A program made the translations under genes and the position numbers. From an uncultured Methylophilaceae bacterium (lineage in GTDB: Bacteria > Pseudomonadota > Gammaproteobacteria > Burkholderiales > Methylophilaceae), in the NCBI GenBank assembly GCA_903834185.1, contig CAILHX010000033.1, positions 1-41,178 of the forward strand: a DNA stretch of 41,178 nt, in the 5' to 3' direction. This document shows, one piece after another, positions 8,760-19,155 of the stretch (its first letter is position 1; each line of letters starts with the position of its first letter). Below the pieces are notes generated by a model that saw only the letters and a list, made by a program, of their open reading frames with translations, was not told where the DNA came from and searched no databases.

Positions 8760-9856
8760 GACTGTTTGCGTAGTTTGAGTGCGAACGCGTGCCGCGCGCG
8801 CAAACGCTGGTCGGTAAAAATGATCTCCAGCGTTTCTCCCAGCAACATGAAAATGCCTAGCATGGGTAGCGCCAGCATCAGGCCGGAGATGCCGGCGATG
8901 GTGCCGCCGACAAACAACATCAGTATCGAGAGCAATGGATGCAGTCGCAGACTCTTGCCTACGATGGCGGGGATGAATACAAAATCATCCAGCAGCCGGA
9001 TACAAACGAACAGAATAATCACGCCATAAGCCATGGATAAGGTGTCGGGAAAGTCAGTGCCCACTACCAGCAGCGACACCATACAGCCAGCGAGAGGGCC
9101 CACGTAGGGGATCTGGCTGATCAGCCCGACCATGACCCCCAGCATCAGCGCGCTATGAATGCCCAATATCAACAGCCCTACCGTAACCATAAGTATATCC
9201 AGTAACGCCAGTTTGAACAGTCCGACAAAATACAATCTGGCAGCATGGTTGACGGCATGGCTGAGAAACAGGGTTTTCTCGAAGTAGGCATTGGGTACTG
9301 CTTGCGCAAGGAATTGGCGAAACGAGCCGCCTTCTTTCAACAGGAAGAAAGTAATAATGGGGATCAATAATAAAGAAGGCAGCCATTCGATCACGGTGAG
9401 TACCACCGTCCCCATATAGCGTTCAGCGAAATGTGCTTGCAGCGCATCGAAACTGTTGTGAATATTTTCGGAAAGATGGGCATTACGCATAAAGCCGAAC
9501 TGATGTTCCAGTCCATGTACCACACTATCCAGTAAAGACAAGCCACCATTCAGATAATGAGACAGTGTGTCTTGCCATTGATCTACCTGCGGCAGGATGA
9601 TGGGGTACAGGATCAGCAGTACTGCAATCAGGAATAACAGGAAAGCGCCGGACAAACCGCTGGCAGCCAGATTGCGACTGATCCCGGCCAGTACCATACG
9701 CTTGGCCATAGGTTCAAGCACGTAATACAGCACCAGCGCGAGCAGGAACGGCACCACCAGCCATAATATTTTCTGCGACAAAAATAACATCAGGCAGGTG
9801 GCTGCGATGATGCCTGCCCATGTCACCGGGCCCGGATTGGAGTGTGATTTACTCAT
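8732..9856 (-). CDS. AI-2E transporter / PerM family membrane protein
   Basis: A 374-residue integral membrane protein. Hydrophobic helices lie at about 12-50 and 60-90, in the middle (VVLTVIEWLPSLLLIPIITFFLLKE) and throughout the C-terminal half, including the family-typical segment VGLISQIPYVGPLAGC and a late GISGLMLALPMLGIF. This is the PerM/TqsA (DUF20) architecture, with a soluble stretch at about 95-150. Members are exporters or ion antiporters of various substrates; the substrate here cannot be told. No clear Shine-Dalgarno precedes the ATG at 9856. Confidence 0.88.
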   Translation of the reverse strand: MSKSHSNPGPVTWAGIIAATCLMLFLSQKILWLVVPFLLALVLYYVLEPMAKRMVLAGISRNLAASGLSGAFLLFLIAVLLILYPIILPQVDQWQDTLSHYLNGGLSLLDSVVHGLEHQFGFMRNAHLSENIHNSFDALQAHFAERYMGTVVLTVIEWLPSLLLIPIITFFLLKEGGSFRQFLAQAVPNAYFEKTLFLSHAVNHAARLYFVGLFKLALLDILMVTVGLLILGIHSALMLGVMVGLISQIPYVGPLAGCMVSLLVVGTDFPDTLSMAYGVIILFVCIRLLDDFVFIPAIVGKSLRLHPLLSILMLFVGGTIAGISGLMLALPMLGIFMLLGETLEIIFTDQRLRARHAFALKLRKQSAASDLKAI

Positions 9857-9914
9857 TATTCGAAAACAGTATTCAAGATTGCTTCGTAGTGAGGATGTGC
9901 AATGAAATCATTAT

Positions 9915-10385
9915 TTACACCACGTAGCGGTGTATCGCATCACGGAGCCGCTGACCGATATGACGCGAGAGTTGCAAAGATATCTTCGAGGCAATGGTGG
10001 CATGGGTTTCCAGCAAACCCATAAAGTCTTCACGGAACAAGGCTGCCAGCGTGCAGTCTTCTGCCGCTCGCACCTGAGCCACTCTTGGAGCGTTATCCAG
10101 TAAGGCCAGTTCGCCGAAGAACTGACCCGATGAAAGTTCTGCGATTTTGCCATCGACCGGTCTGCCTTGGCGGTAGATCAGCACGCTACCCGAAAAGATG
10201 AAATAGATCGCCTGGCCTTCTTCGCCTTCATCGAACACGATCTCGTCTTTCACATAGTCACGCTCATGCAGCAGGTTATTGATAATCTGCAGATCGCTGG
10301 CTTTAAGATCAGAGAATAAAGGTAACGCGCGCAGACGTGCCAGATTTGTGGATTCTGTCTTTTTCTTGGTCAGATTAAATAGCAT
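9915..10385 (-). CDS. Cyclic nucleotide-binding domain protein
   Basis: A protein of about 156 residues starting at ATG 10385; a TTG at 10406 would add seven residues. The body is one cNMP-binding fold: LPLFSDLKASDLQIINNLL, DEIVFDEGEEGQAIYFI, then the phosphate-binding cassette GQFFGELALLDNAPRVAQVRA. The FGELALL-x3-PR-A pattern is the one that contacts cAMP or cGMP. There is no HTH after the domain, so it is not a CRP-type DNA binder. It may be a stand-alone sensor or partner protein. Divergent from yjbQ across an 86-base gap. Confidence 0.85.
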   Translation of the reverse strand: MLFNLTKKKTESTNLARLRALPLFSDLKASDLQIINNLLHERDYVKDEIVFDEGEEGQAIYFIFSGSVLIYRQGRPVDGKIAELSSGQFFGELALLDNAPRVAQVRAAEDCTLAALFREDFMGLLETHATIASKISLQLSRHIGQRLRDAIHRYVV

Positions 10386-10475
10386 AAGCTTGTGCAATGA
10401 AAGCAAGGATTATGCTCATAGTAATCTAAAATCTTATAATTCTTAAGTCTGTATGGCATTAAAGAGGGAAGATTG

Positions 10476-10895
10476 ATGCGGCAGTTAACCACCAAATTGA
10501 AATGCAACACGCGCGGACGCGGACTCTATGACATCACGCAGGAAGTGACGAGATGGGTGGCAGCCAGCGGCATGAGCACGGGTTTGTTGACCTTGTATAT
10601 CCAGCATACCTCCGCCAGCCTGATGATCAACGAGAATTACGATCCTGATGTGCTCACCGACATGCAGGCTTTTTTTGACCGGCTGGTGCCGGATGGGGAC
10701 CCCATGTTCATCCACACAGCCGAAGGCAGGGATGACATGCCTGCGCATGTGCGATCAGCACTGACACAAGTCAACTTATCCATTCCACTGATAGATTCCA
10801 AGCTGGCGCTGGGCATATGGCAGGGCTTATTTGTATTTGAACACCGCCTTCATCCTTATACACGCCATGTTGTGCTACATTTGCTTGGTGGATAA
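10476..10895 (+). CDS. yjbQ: YjbQ family (UPF0047) protein
   Basis: A 139-residue protein. The start is ATG 10476, preceded by GAGGGA at 10464-10469; a TTG directly before it is less likely. Conserved family motifs are HTSASLMINENYDPDV near 43-58, DMPAHVRSALTQVNLSIPL and GIWQGLFVFEHR. The family is a small homotrimer with weak thiamine-phosphate synthase activity in some members; its main role is unsettled. TATAAT at 10435-10440 could be its -10 element, but no good -35 is visible. Confidence 0.9.
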   Translation: MRQLTTKLKCNTRGRGLYDITQEVTRWVAASGMSTGLLTLYIQHTSASLMINENYDPDVLTDMQAFFDRLVPDGDPMFIHTAEGRDDMPAHVRSALTQVNLSIPLIDSKLALGIWQGLFVFEHRLHPYTRHVVLHLLGG

Positions 10896-10919
10896 CGTGA
10901 ATGGATGGTGGTATAGAGC

Positions 10920-12554
10920 ATGAACTGGTTTTTAAATTTAAGTATACGCTGGAAGCTTCAATTCGGATTTTTTGCAGTGACCATGGTGACGACCATTTAT
11001 AACCGCATACTGGCGTCGTCGGAACTCGGCAAGCTGATTGATATCGCAAAAGCCGATCATGTGGGGGAAGCCGTCCTGCAGCAAATGCAGGCAAGTCATA
11101 ACGCCTATATCTTCAATTCCTACTGGGAAGCCGGTCTTGAGTTTGTCGCGCAATTCTTTGTGATCGCATTTGTCGCCAACCTGTTTGCACACCCCATCAT
11201 CAAACTGAGCCATTCCCTTGAAGCCGTGGAGCAAGGCGACTTGACGAATCGTATCGCGCTGACGGCACATGATGAAGTGGGTGTATTGCAAAAACTTTTC
11301 AATTCGGTGCTGGACAAGCTGAATAGTATTTTGCGGGAAGTGGAAGATAGCGGCAAACATATGGGGCAGTCCGCTTATCAGGTGGCAAAAATTTCTCACG
11401 AGATCTATGACATAGGAAAACAGCAGGAGAGCCGTTCCGGCGAAGTGACCAGTGCCATGCAGCAATTACATAACACTTCTTCTGCGGTGCAGGATCAGGC
11501 TACGAAAGCTGCTGAGCGCTCGCGCCAAGTGGAAGCTCTGGCGCGCGAAGGCATAGAAAATGTAAGGCAAAACATCAACGCCATGGAAGACACCACGCGC
11601 GAAGTCAGACGGGCATCCAGTGAAATCGGAGAGTTGGAAGAGTCTGCACATCAGATCAACATGATCGTGAATACCATCAAGGAGATCGCCGGGCAAACCA
11701 ATCTGCTGGCACTCAATGCTGCGATCGAAGCAGCACGTGCCGGCGAACAAGGGCGTGGCTTCGCTGTGGTGGCGGATGAAGTGCGCAAGCTGGCCGAGCG
11801 TACCTCTAGCTCCGCTGAAGAGGTCAACACCATCATCGAGCAACTGACCGCTAAAGTGCAACAGGTCATCGGTACCATGAGTGTCGCGGTGGAAAAGGTG
11901 AATATTACACAGGAAGACGCACGCAAGACGGCCAGTACTATCGAGATCATGGCTACCAATTCTGTTGAGACTGCACATGGCAACCAGGGTATTTCCGAGG
12001 CAAGCCGTCAGCAGTTGCAGCAATTCGGCCTGCTGCAACAGACCATGGAGACCTTGTTTGCTACCTTGCGCGAAAACGGTACCAAAGTGGAAGCAACTGC
12101 GGCGATCGGTGAAGATTTGCGCAGAGTGTCGGGTCGCTTGAGTGAGTTGATGTCAAACTTCAAGTTCTCGCATGAGATGCTGATTGGTGCTGCACAACAT
12201 GAACAACGTACTGTCCCCCGTATCAATAACAGCCTGTTGGTCAAAATGACGCAAGGAGGAAATAAGATAGATGCGATCAGCCAGGATTTCTCCATAACCG
12301 GGGTCAAGATGTCCCTGCCGCGTCAACTGGATACGACGCGGCCGGTTGAGCTTCAACTATATTTGCCACATCAAGACCTTAGGGACTACGAAAATCAGCA
12401 GCCGATCCAGATGAAGGCGGAGGTGACCTGGCAGGATGGGCAGGATGGTCGGAGCCGCTGCATGGCCGGCCTGAAATTTGTAGGCATGACGGACACCGAC
12501 AGGAACAAGATCAAGCAATGCTTCAAGTTCTATAACGCAAACTCGGAGTTTTAG
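10920..12554 (+). CDS. Methyl-accepting chemotaxis protein with C-terminal PilZ domain
   Basis: A 544-residue chemoreceptor. A first membrane helix at about 12-30, a short periplasmic region (about 31-72) and a second helix at about 77-97 are followed by a HAMP domain ([20 protein letters not shown]). The long coiled coil carries the conserved signalling tip near 255-300 ([35 protein letters not shown]). The C-terminal 115 residues form a PilZ domain with RTVPR at 430-434 and DFSITG at 456-461, the RxxxR and DxSxxG c-di-GMP-binding motifs. The receptor could therefore feed c-di-GMP level into chemotaxis. No other chemotaxis gene is in the window. Confidence 0.94.
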   Translation: MNWFLNLSIRWKLQFGFFAVTMVTTIYNRILASSELGKLIDIAKADHVGEAVLQQMQASHNAYIFNSYWEAGLEFVAQFFVIAFVANLFAHPIIKLSHSLEAVEQGDLTNRIALTAHDEVGVLQKLFNSVLDKLNSILREVEDSGKHMGQSAYQVAKISHEIYDIGKQQESRSGEVTSAMQQLHNTSSAVQDQATKAAERSRQVEALAREGIENVRQNINAMEDTTREVRRASSEIGELEESAHQINMIVNTIKEIAGQTNLLALNAAIEAARAGEQGRGFAVVADEVRKLAERTSSSAEEVNTIIEQLTAKVQQVIGTMSVAVEKVNITQEDARKTASTIEIMATNSVETAHGNQGISEASRQQLQQFGLLQQTMETLFATLRENGTKVEATAAIGEDLRRVSGRLSELMSNFKFSHEMLIGAAQHEQRTVPRINNSLLVKMTQGGNKIDAISQDFSITGVKMSLPRQLDTTRPVELQLYLPHQDLRDYENQQPIQMKAEVTWQDGQDGRSRCMAGLKFVGMTDTDRNKIKQCFKFYNANSEF

Positions 12555-12578
12555 CTTAGGCTTAGCCCTGCTTTCCGC

Positions 12579-15170
12579 CTAGGGTTTTATCAGGTTTTTT
12601 AATTGATATAGTGCTTCCAACGCCTGTTTCGGCGTAATATTATCCGGTTCGATATCCATCAGTAATTCCTGTAACGGGTCGGGCTCCGCCTCGGCAGGCT
12701 CGCTATGACTGAACAAGTCCACTTGCGGTCCATTGTTAATGTTTTGTTGTTCCAGCGATGCCAGTTTGCGTCTGGCAGCAGCAATGGTGGATTTGGGTAT
12801 CCCGGCCAATTGCGCAACCTGCAAGCCGTAACTTTGATTCGCCGCACCTTCTTCCACGCGATGTAAAAATACGATGCCGTCGTTATGTTCTACTGCGTCC
12901 AGATGCACATTGGCGACTTGCTTATAGTCCTCCACCAGTCGCGTCAGCTCAAAATAATGGGTAGCGAACAGGGTATAGCTGCGATTACGTTCCAGCAGAT
13001 GCCGCGCACAGGCCCAGGCCAGCGCCAGGCCATCAAAGGTGGATGTGCCACGTCCTATTTCATCCAGCAACACCAGGCTATGCTCGGTGGCATTGTGCAG
13101 AATGTTGGCAGTTTCCGTCATTTCCACCATGAAAGTAGACCTGCCGCCAGCCAGGTCATCGGAGGCGCCTATACGGGTAAATATCCGGTCCACGATGCCG
13201 ATGCGTGCAGATTTTGCGGGTACGAAGCAGCCACAATGCGCTAACAATACGATAAGAGCGGTCTGACGCATATAAGTCGATTTACCGCCCATGTTGGGGC
13301 CGGTGATCAGTAATAGCTGACGGAATGGGTTGATACTGGCATCGTTGGCAATGAAAGCTTGTGACTGTGCAGCTACCACTTGCTCCACCACCGGATGTCG
13401 TCCGTCAACGATAGACAACCCCGTGTCGTTTTGAAACTCCGGACATACATAGTTCAGTACATCCGCACGCTCTGCAAAGCAGGCCAGCACATCCAGTTCA
13501 GCCACTGCACTGGCTATATTCTGCAAGCTTGGTATATGTTCCAACAGTTGCTCCAGCAAAGCCTCGTACAGAGCTTTTTCGCGTGCCAGTGCCCGTTCAT
13601 TGGCTGAAAGCACTTTGTCTTCAAACGATTTCAATTCCGGAGTGATGTATCGCTCTGCATTCTTCAGCGTTTGCCGGCGGCGGTATTCGGCGGGGGCATT
13701 TTCAGCCTGGGCACGGCTCAGCTCGATGTAAAAGCCATGCACACTGTTGTACTCGACTTTGAGATTGGTGAGTCCGGTACGTTCACGTTCCGCCGCTTCA
13801 TAACTGAGCAGGAAGTCGCCGCAGTTGGTTTGTAGCATACGTAGCTCATCCAGTTCCGCATCAAAGCCATCGGCAATTACGCCCCCTTCACGCAGTACTG
13901 CAGCGGGTTCTTCGCGTAGTGCTTGCTGCAACAGGTTCAAGGCGTGTGGCGGCGGGGTGAGCATTGCGGATATATGTATCAGATATGCGGACTGTACCTT
14001 ATTCAAGGATTGCGCCAGGGTTGGCAGTAATTTCAAACTCTCGCGCAATGCACTCAGGTCGCGCGGTCTGGCGCTGCGTAACGCGATTCTGGCTGTGATG
14101 CGCTCGATATCTGCAATCTGCTTGAGGCAGGTTTGTTGTTGCGGGTATACATTCAGCGCTATTAATTCCGCCACGCTTTGTTGCCTCGCATTGATCTTTG
14201 CATGGTCGCGCAAGGGATGATGCAGCCAATGGCGCAACAATCTGGCCCCCATCGTGCAACCCGTGGTGTTGAGTAGCGAATACAAGGTAGGAGAGGGCTC
14301 GCCGCGCAAAGTCTGGTCTATCTCCAGATTGCGTCGGGTGGCTGCATCCAATTGGATATAGGCGTTCGCGAATTCGGTGTTCAACCCCAGAATATGCGGT
14401 AGCGCACTGCGCTGTGTATGTTTGACGTATTCCAGCAACGCCCCTGCGGCGGCAACCGCAGCAGGCATTTCCGTCACGCCGAAGCCGGAAAGGTCACGCA
14501 CGGCAAATTGCCGTATCAGTAATTGGGAAGTGCTATCCAGATCGAACTGCCAGGGTTCCAGACGCTTTTTTGCACATTTGCTGGCTTCGATGGCAGGGTG
14601 CTGGAAGTCGTGTGCCAGAAGTAACTCGACCGGTTGTATACGTTCCAGCTCCTGAGCCAGGGTGTTTTCTGCTATTTCACATAATACGAAACGCCCGGAA
14701 GCCAGATTCAACCATGCCAGCCCCAGCTGTTCCTGTTGTCGGCTGACAGCCAGTAATACGTTGTCGCGGGTGTCGTCCAGTAGTGCGCTGTCGGTCAATG
14801 TGCCGGGGGTCAGAATGCGCATCACCTTGCGCTCCACCGGGCCTTTTGATTGTGCCGGGTCACCCACTTGCTCGCATATGGCAACGGCCTCGCCCAGTCT
14901 CGTCAATTTCGCCAGATATTGCTCTACCGCGTGATAAGGAACCCCGGCCATTTTGATCGGTTCGCCGTTGTGGGTGCCGCGGCTGGTCAGGGTAATGTCC
15001 AGCAGTCGTGCCGCTTTTGCCGCGTCCTCGAAAAACAGCTCGTAGAAGTCGCCCATACGGTAGAACAGCAACATATCCTGATGTTCCGCCTTGATGCTCA
15101 GATATTGACGCATCATTGGGGTAGGGGCTGGGGTAGGTGCTGAAGAAGCAGCGGTTGTTTCTTTAAGCAT
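12579..15170 (-). CDS. mutS: DNA mismatch repair protein MutS
   Basis: An 863-residue protein from ATG 15170. MutS binds mismatches and small loops and recruits MutL. The mismatch-reading motif GDFYELF lies near residue 40. The C-terminal ATPase has Walker [14 protein letters not shown] and Walker B/signature [20 protein letters not shown], followed by a helix-turn-helix dimer region. An in-frame ATG at 15209 would add 13 residues that do not resemble MutS, so 15170 is preferred. The start overlaps the last codons of the TPR/ATP-grasp gene by 8 bases, so mutS is probably co-transcribed with it. Confidence 0.97.
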   Translation of the reverse strand: MLKETTAASSAPTPAPTPMMRQYLSIKAEHQDMLLFYRMGDFYELFFEDAAKAARLLDITLTSRGTHNGEPIKMAGVPYHAVEQYLAKLTRLGEAVAICEQVGDPAQSKGPVERKVMRILTPGTLTDSALLDDTRDNVLLAVSRQQEQLGLAWLNLASGRFVLCEIAENTLAQELERIQPVELLLAHDFQHPAIEASKCAKKRLEPWQFDLDSTSQLLIRQFAVRDLSGFGVTEMPAAVAAAGALLEYVKHTQRSALPHILGLNTEFANAYIQLDAATRRNLEIDQTLRGEPSPTLYSLLNTTGCTMGARLLRHWLHHPLRDHAKINARQQSVAELIALNVYPQQQTCLKQIADIERITARIALRSARPRDLSALRESLKLLPTLAQSLNKVQSAYLIHISAMLTPPPHALNLLQQALREEPAAVLREGGVIADGFDAELDELRMLQTNCGDFLLSYEAAERERTGLTNLKVEYNSVHGFYIELSRAQAENAPAEYRRRQTLKNAERYITPELKSFEDKVLSANERALAREKALYEALLEQLLEHIPSLQNIASAVAELDVLACFAERADVLNYVCPEFQNDTGLSIVDGRHPVVEQVVAAQSQAFIANDASINPFRQLLLITGPNMGGKSTYMRQTALIVLLAHCGCFVPAKSARIGIVDRIFTRIGASDDLAGGRSTFMVEMTETANILHNATEHSLVLLDEIGRGTSTFDGLALAWACARHLLERNRSYTLFATHYFELTRLVEDYKQVANVHLDAVEHNDGIVFLHRVEEGAANQSYGLQVAQLAGIPKSTIAAARRKLASLEQQNINNGPQVDLFSHSEPAEAEPDPLQELLMDIEPDNITPKQALEALYQLKNLIKP

Positions 15171-16509
15171 GATGAGCAGTTCGTTTTGCAAGCAGTGCCT
15201 CGAAGGCATCGATTATTTTTTGTATGTAGGGGTTCTTGAATTTCAGTTGCGGGTAAAAACTCTCAGTATGTACCAGCATGGTCGCATTCGCTTCAAAAAT
15301 CAGCAGGCGACCATCTGGCATGACAGACAGATCAATGCCGAAATAATCCAGACCCATGCGCTGACCGACTTTTTCTAATGCCTGCAACCCAGCTATTCCA
15401 AGAACCTGTTCAGGGTGCGCAAGAAATCGTTGCTCCTCGTCAAGTTTCCATTGATGTTGCAGCATATCGGCGTTGATGTAGTGTACCTGCCAATGCTCGG
15501 AGATGGCCAGATGATATGGATAAAGCTGACCATCTATGAAGATCACTCGGTATTTGCGATAGTAACCATCATCGGATCGGTAGTCGTAGTATGCGCTCAC
15601 ATATAGCTCTGTTGCATCACCGATTTCTACGCTCTCCAGCGCGGCAGTATCCATCAATCGTAGCTGGCCTCGGCCACCGTGAGAACCCACTGGCCTGAGT
15701 AACAGCGGCGGCTTGATTTCAGTATGCAACAGGTCTGACTTTACACTCAGACGTGCAGTCGACGGCACCAGTATCTGCTCGATACCATGCAGTAACGATG
15801 GGGTCGAATCACGGGTGGTGTGTGCGATGTCTCCGGGTAGATTGAGCACCGGTTTCTCGCATGTCGACAGAAAATGCTGTACCGCATTTTGCGTGGCTAC
15901 CGTTACATCCTGGTCGCCGATGGCGTTGAACACGATATCGTAATGCGGCATCTCTGCGAGTTGAGCCGGAGTTGCGTATTCCATGATCCATCTGATACGG
16001 CGATTGCGCGGTTGCGGCAGCAAGTAATCGAACGGGGTGTTACCTGTGCCTGCAGTACACAGAATCAGTACGGTGCGAACAGTTGCTGATGATGACTCGT
16101 CTAGGAATACGCACTGCCTGCGATATGCTTCATCACGATGATGTTGAGCCTCAAGCGTATTGCCATCCATATCCAGCACCGCAGCCACATTCTGGTGCGC
16201 TGCAACCATTTCCGTATCGATACGTAGTGCTAGCCGGAACCACTGTATGGCCAGCGCAGGCCGTTGGGTCATCATGTAAAGCGTGCCGAGATTATAGAAT
16301 AGCAATGCGCTATGCTGGGTAAGCGCGATCGCAGCCAACTCAGCTTCGTTGGCTGCTGAGTTCTGCCCGTCGGCGCGCAATGCCCCCGCCATCATGGTGT
16401 AAATCGCAGCATCTTCGGGAGTGATCTGGATTGCTTTCTGCAATACAGCTAGAGCTTCTGTGGCGCGCCCGGCAGCAAGGTGTGTTTCTGCCATTTTCAG
16501 TAAAGCCAT
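15163..16509 (-). CDS. TPR and ATP-grasp domain protein
   Basis: A 448-residue protein of unknown function. Residues about 1-115 form three to four tetratricopeptide repeats ([20 protein letters not shown] and [20 protein letters not shown]). From about 145 a RimK/glutathione-synthetase-like ATP-grasp fold follows: [14 protein letters not shown] is the nucleotide loop, [20 protein letters not shown] the middle strands, and [15 protein letters not shown] with FEANATM (E406, N408) the metal-binding end. Such enzymes join a carboxylate to an amine or thiol using ATP. The substrate is not evident; the TPRs could bind a protein target. It lies 3 bases after the aldo/keto reductase gene and overlaps mutS. 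Confidence 0.85.
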   Translation of the reverse strand: MALLKMAETHLAAGRATEALAVLQKAIQITPEDAAIYTMMAGALRADGQNSAANEAELAAIALTQHSALLFYNLGTLYMMTQRPALAIQWFRLALRIDTEMVAAHQNVAAVLDMDGNTLEAQHHRDEAYRRQCVFLDESSSATVRTVLILCTAGTGNTPFDYLLPQPRNRRIRWIMEYATPAQLAEMPHYDIVFNAIGDQDVTVATQNAVQHFLSTCEKPVLNLPGDIAHTTRDSTPSLLHGIEQILVPSTARLSVKSDLLHTEIKPPLLLRPVGSHGGRGQLRLMDTAALESVEIGDATELYVSAYYDYRSDDGYYRKYRVIFIDGQLYPYHLAISEHWQVHYINADMLQHQWKLDEEQRFLAHPEQVLGIAGLQALEKVGQRMGLDYFGIDLSVMPDGRLLIFEANATMLVHTESFYPQLKFKNPYIQKIIDAFEALLAKRTAHHA

Positions 16510-16512
16510 GGT

Positions 16513-17559
16513 TTAAGGCGCAGGGTTGGGGTGGCGTGCGTGTATCGCTTCTATTTTTTGCAGAGTTTCGGCACTGAGTTCCACGTTGATGCTGGCGATG
16601 TTTTCAGCCAGCTGCTGCATGGTGGTAGCACCTATGATGGTACTGGACACAAACCAGCGACTGCGGACATAGGCCAAAGCCAGCGTGGCAGGAGAAATGC
16701 CCAGCGCGTGGGCGATGGCAGCATACTCTGCGACGGCATCAATCACATACGGTTTATGGTAGCGTTGGCCGAACGCAGGAAAAAGCGACAATCGTCCCTT
16801 GCCTTGCGCTGACAGATCTTTGGTAGGCAGGTATTTAGCGGTCAGCATCCCAAAACCAAGTGGACTATAAGCCATCAGCCCCACTTGTTCGCGGTAGCAC
16901 ATTTCCGCCAGACCATATTCAAATATGCGGTTGATCAGGTTATAGGCATTCTGGATGGAGACCACTCGGGGCAGTCCGGCTTCGTCTGCCAGCTTGAGGA
17001 ATTGCGCTAATCCCCACGGAGTTTCGTTGCTTAATCCCAGGTAGCGTATTTTACCGGCATGTACCAGCTCGCCCAGTGCATGCAATTGTTCCAGTATGGG
17101 CGTGGTGTTTCTTTCGTTCTCAGGCTGGAATGCTGTTTGTCCGAAGAACGGTACATTGCGATCCGGCCAATGGATCTGATAGAGATCGACATACTCGGTA
17201 TTCAGCCGTTGCAGGCTGGATTCTATCGCCGATGCGATATGTGTTTTATCAACTTTGGGGCCGCCGCGCAGCCAACTGAAGCCTCGCGCCGGTCCGGCGA
17301 TCTTGGTGGCGATGACGAGGTTGTCTCGCGCTTGAGCCTTAAGCCATCGTCCCAGATATTCCTCAGTGCGGGTAGCGGTTTCGGCGCGTGGCGGTACCGG
17401 GTACATTTCGGCGGTGTCGATGAAGTTGATTCCCTGCGCGACAGCATAATCAAGCTGGTTCGCTGCATCGTTGGCGGAATTCTGCTCGCCGAAAGTCATG
17501 GTGCCCAGGCACAGTTCGGAAACTTGCAAGGCGCTGCTACCTAAAGTGCGAAATTTCAT
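16513..17559 (-). CDS. tas: Tas-like NADP(H)-dependent aldo/keto reductase
   Basis: A 348-residue TIM-barrel oxidoreductase. It follows E. coli Tas closely: LGTMTFGEQNSANDAANQLD, NFIDTAEMYPVPPR, GKIRYLGLSNETPWG and a PAP C-terminus. The catalytic tetrad is present as D48, Y53, K86 and H130. Tas-type enzymes reduce carbonyl compounds with NADPH; the physiological substrate is unknown. The ATG at 17559 directly abuts the TAG of the symporter gene, and the next gene begins 3 bases after its stop, so the run is one transcript. Confidence 0.93.
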   Translation of the reverse strand: MKFRTLGSSALQVSELCLGTMTFGEQNSANDAANQLDYAVAQGINFIDTAEMYPVPPRAETATRTEEYLGRWLKAQARDNLVIATKIAGPARGFSWLRGGPKVDKTHIASAIESSLQRLNTEYVDLYQIHWPDRNVPFFGQTAFQPENERNTTPILEQLHALGELVHAGKIRYLGLSNETPWGLAQFLKLADEAGLPRVVSIQNAYNLINRIFEYGLAEMCYREQVGLMAYSPLGFGMLTAKYLPTKDLSAQGKGRLSLFPAFGQRYHKPYVIDAVAEYAAIAHALGISPATLALAYVRSRWFVSSTIIGATTMQQLAENIASINVELSAETLQKIEAIHARHPNPAP

Positions 17560-19062
17560 CTAGTGCTGCGGGTGCTGGCTATGGATGTGGGCTGCGTGTT
17601 CGTGCAGATAATCATGCGTCTCATGATGTGGCTCATGCCCAAAATAGGTTGGCATCAACGAGCCTGCAACCATGCCTATGATGCTGGCGATCAGGCCTGC
17701 GAGTTGAGCAGGGATGAAGGGATCATCCGACCCGGCAACCAACACCAGTATCCAGGTACTGAAGCCGAGAAAAATGGAGAGCAGGGCCCCCTGATTGGTG
17801 GCGCGTTTCCAATAGACGCCGCAGCTCAAAGGTACGAACGCCATCACCAGTGTGATCTGGTAGGCATTCTCCACCATGTTGAATATGCTTAGTCTGGAAT
17901 TGATGGCGTACAGTGTGACCAGCAAGGTAAAGCTGAATGTCACCACGCGCATCCAGAACAGCAGATCTTTGTCGCCCAAAGGCCGGTTCTTGCTCAGCAT
18001 GGGGCGTAGGATATTCTCGGTAAAGGTAACGGAAGGTGCCAGCAGCGTCGCCGAAGCACAGCTTTTGATCGCGGAAAGCAGTGCGCCGAAGAACATCACC
18101 TGGGCAAACAGCGGAGCATGATGCAGAATCAGGCTGGGTAATATGCGTTGGGTCGCTTTAGGGTCTGCCGAACTCATGAAGCCACTCACCATCTGCGGAT
18201 CTATCAGCGTCGCTGAGTAAGCCAGGAACATAGGCACGAAGGCAAAGAAAAAATAAAGGCTGCCGCCCAATACCGTCGCCCATACCGCGATGTGTATGGT
18301 TTTGGAGGACTGTACGCGCTGGAACACGTCCTGTTGGGGGATCGAGCCAAACATCAAGGTCATCCAGGATGCGGCAAAACCTATAATGTCTTTAATATTG
18401 GCCGAGGGCCAGAATTCGAGCTTCCCCGCAGCCCGTGCATGATTGACCACTGCGCCCACGCCACCCACCTGCCCGCTGATTTCGCCGCCTATATACAGCA
18501 TGCCGACGCAGATGATTATCATCTGCAGAAAATCGGTGATTGCCACCGCCCACATGCCGCCGAACAGGGTGTAGACCAATATGGTTGCGGAGCCTATCCA
18601 CATGCCGGCGCTGGTGCTGAGAGCACCGTTGGAGACGATATTGAACACCAGCCCCAGCGCGGTAATTTGCGCGCCAACCCAGCCCAGATAGGAAATAACG
18701 ATGGCAATCGTCGTCAGCACTTCCACTTTTCGACCAAAACGCCTTTTGTAAAAGTCGCCTAGGGTGAGCAGATTCATGCGGTAAAGCGGGGCGGCGAAGA
18801 ACAGGCCGACCAGAATCAAACACAATGAAGAGCCGAAAGGGTCGGCGACCACGCTGCCAAGATTGCCTCTGAGAAAGTCGGCGGGGATGCCGAGTACCGT
18901 TTCCGAGCCGAACCAGGTGGCGAATACCGTTGCAGTCACCATGTAGAACGGCAGATGCCTGCCTGCAATGGCGAAATCCTTGGTGGTATGCACGCGGCTG
19001 GCAGCCCACAGGCCGATGCCGACGGAAATGATCCAGTAGGTGATGACAAACCAAAGCAGCAT
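17560..19062 (-). CDS. Sodium:solute symporter family transporter
   Basis: A 500-residue membrane protein with about 13 hydrophobic segments, typical of the SSS family. Marks are the early DFAIAGRHLPFYMVTATVFA segment, FGGMWAVAITDFLQM and GFAASWMTLMFGSIPQQDVF. The last 26 residues hold ten histidines (from GHEPHHETHDY to the C-terminus), probably cytoplasmic or periplasmic depending on helix count. Substrate is not determinable from sequence; solutes of the family include proline, acetate, urea, sugars and vitamins. First gene of the run that continues through tas and the TPR/ATP-grasp gene to mutS. Confidence 0.92.
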   Translation of the reverse strand: MLLWFVITYWIISVGIGLWAASRVHTTKDFAIAGRHLPFYMVTATVFATWFGSETVLGIPADFLRGNLGSVVADPFGSSLCLILVGLFFAAPLYRMNLLTLGDFYKRRFGRKVEVLTTIAIVISYLGWVGAQITALGLVFNIVSNGALSTSAGMWIGSATILVYTLFGGMWAVAITDFLQMIIICVGMLYIGGEISGQVGGVGAVVNHARAAGKLEFWPSANIKDIIGFAASWMTLMFGSIPQQDVFQRVQSSKTIHIAVWATVLGGSLYFFFAFVPMFLAYSATLIDPQMVSGFMSSADPKATQRILPSLILHHAPLFAQVMFFGALLSAIKSCASATLLAPSVTFTENILRPMLSKNRPLGDKDLLFWMRVVTFSFTLLVTLYAINSRLSIFNMVENAYQITLVMAFVPLSCGVYWKRATNQGALLSIFLGFSTWILVLVAGSDDPFIPAQLAGLIASIIGMVAGSLMPTYFGHEPHHETHDYLHEHAAHIHSQHPQH

Positions 19063-19155
19063 GTTGACCTCTGATGTGTTGCGATTAAATTATTTTAGCA
19101 AGAAGCAGACCAGCTGTGGGCATGCTCCCCGCAGCAGAATCAATAAACTATCGCG

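Noticed and set aside
11466..12038. Open frame of 190 codons opposite the chemoreceptor gene
   Set aside because: Antisense to the highly conserved signalling domain; no family features.
12555..12600. Possible terminator between the chemoreceptor gene and mutS
   Set aside because: Only a 4-5 bp stem can be drawn, and the T-runs lie inside the mutS coding end.
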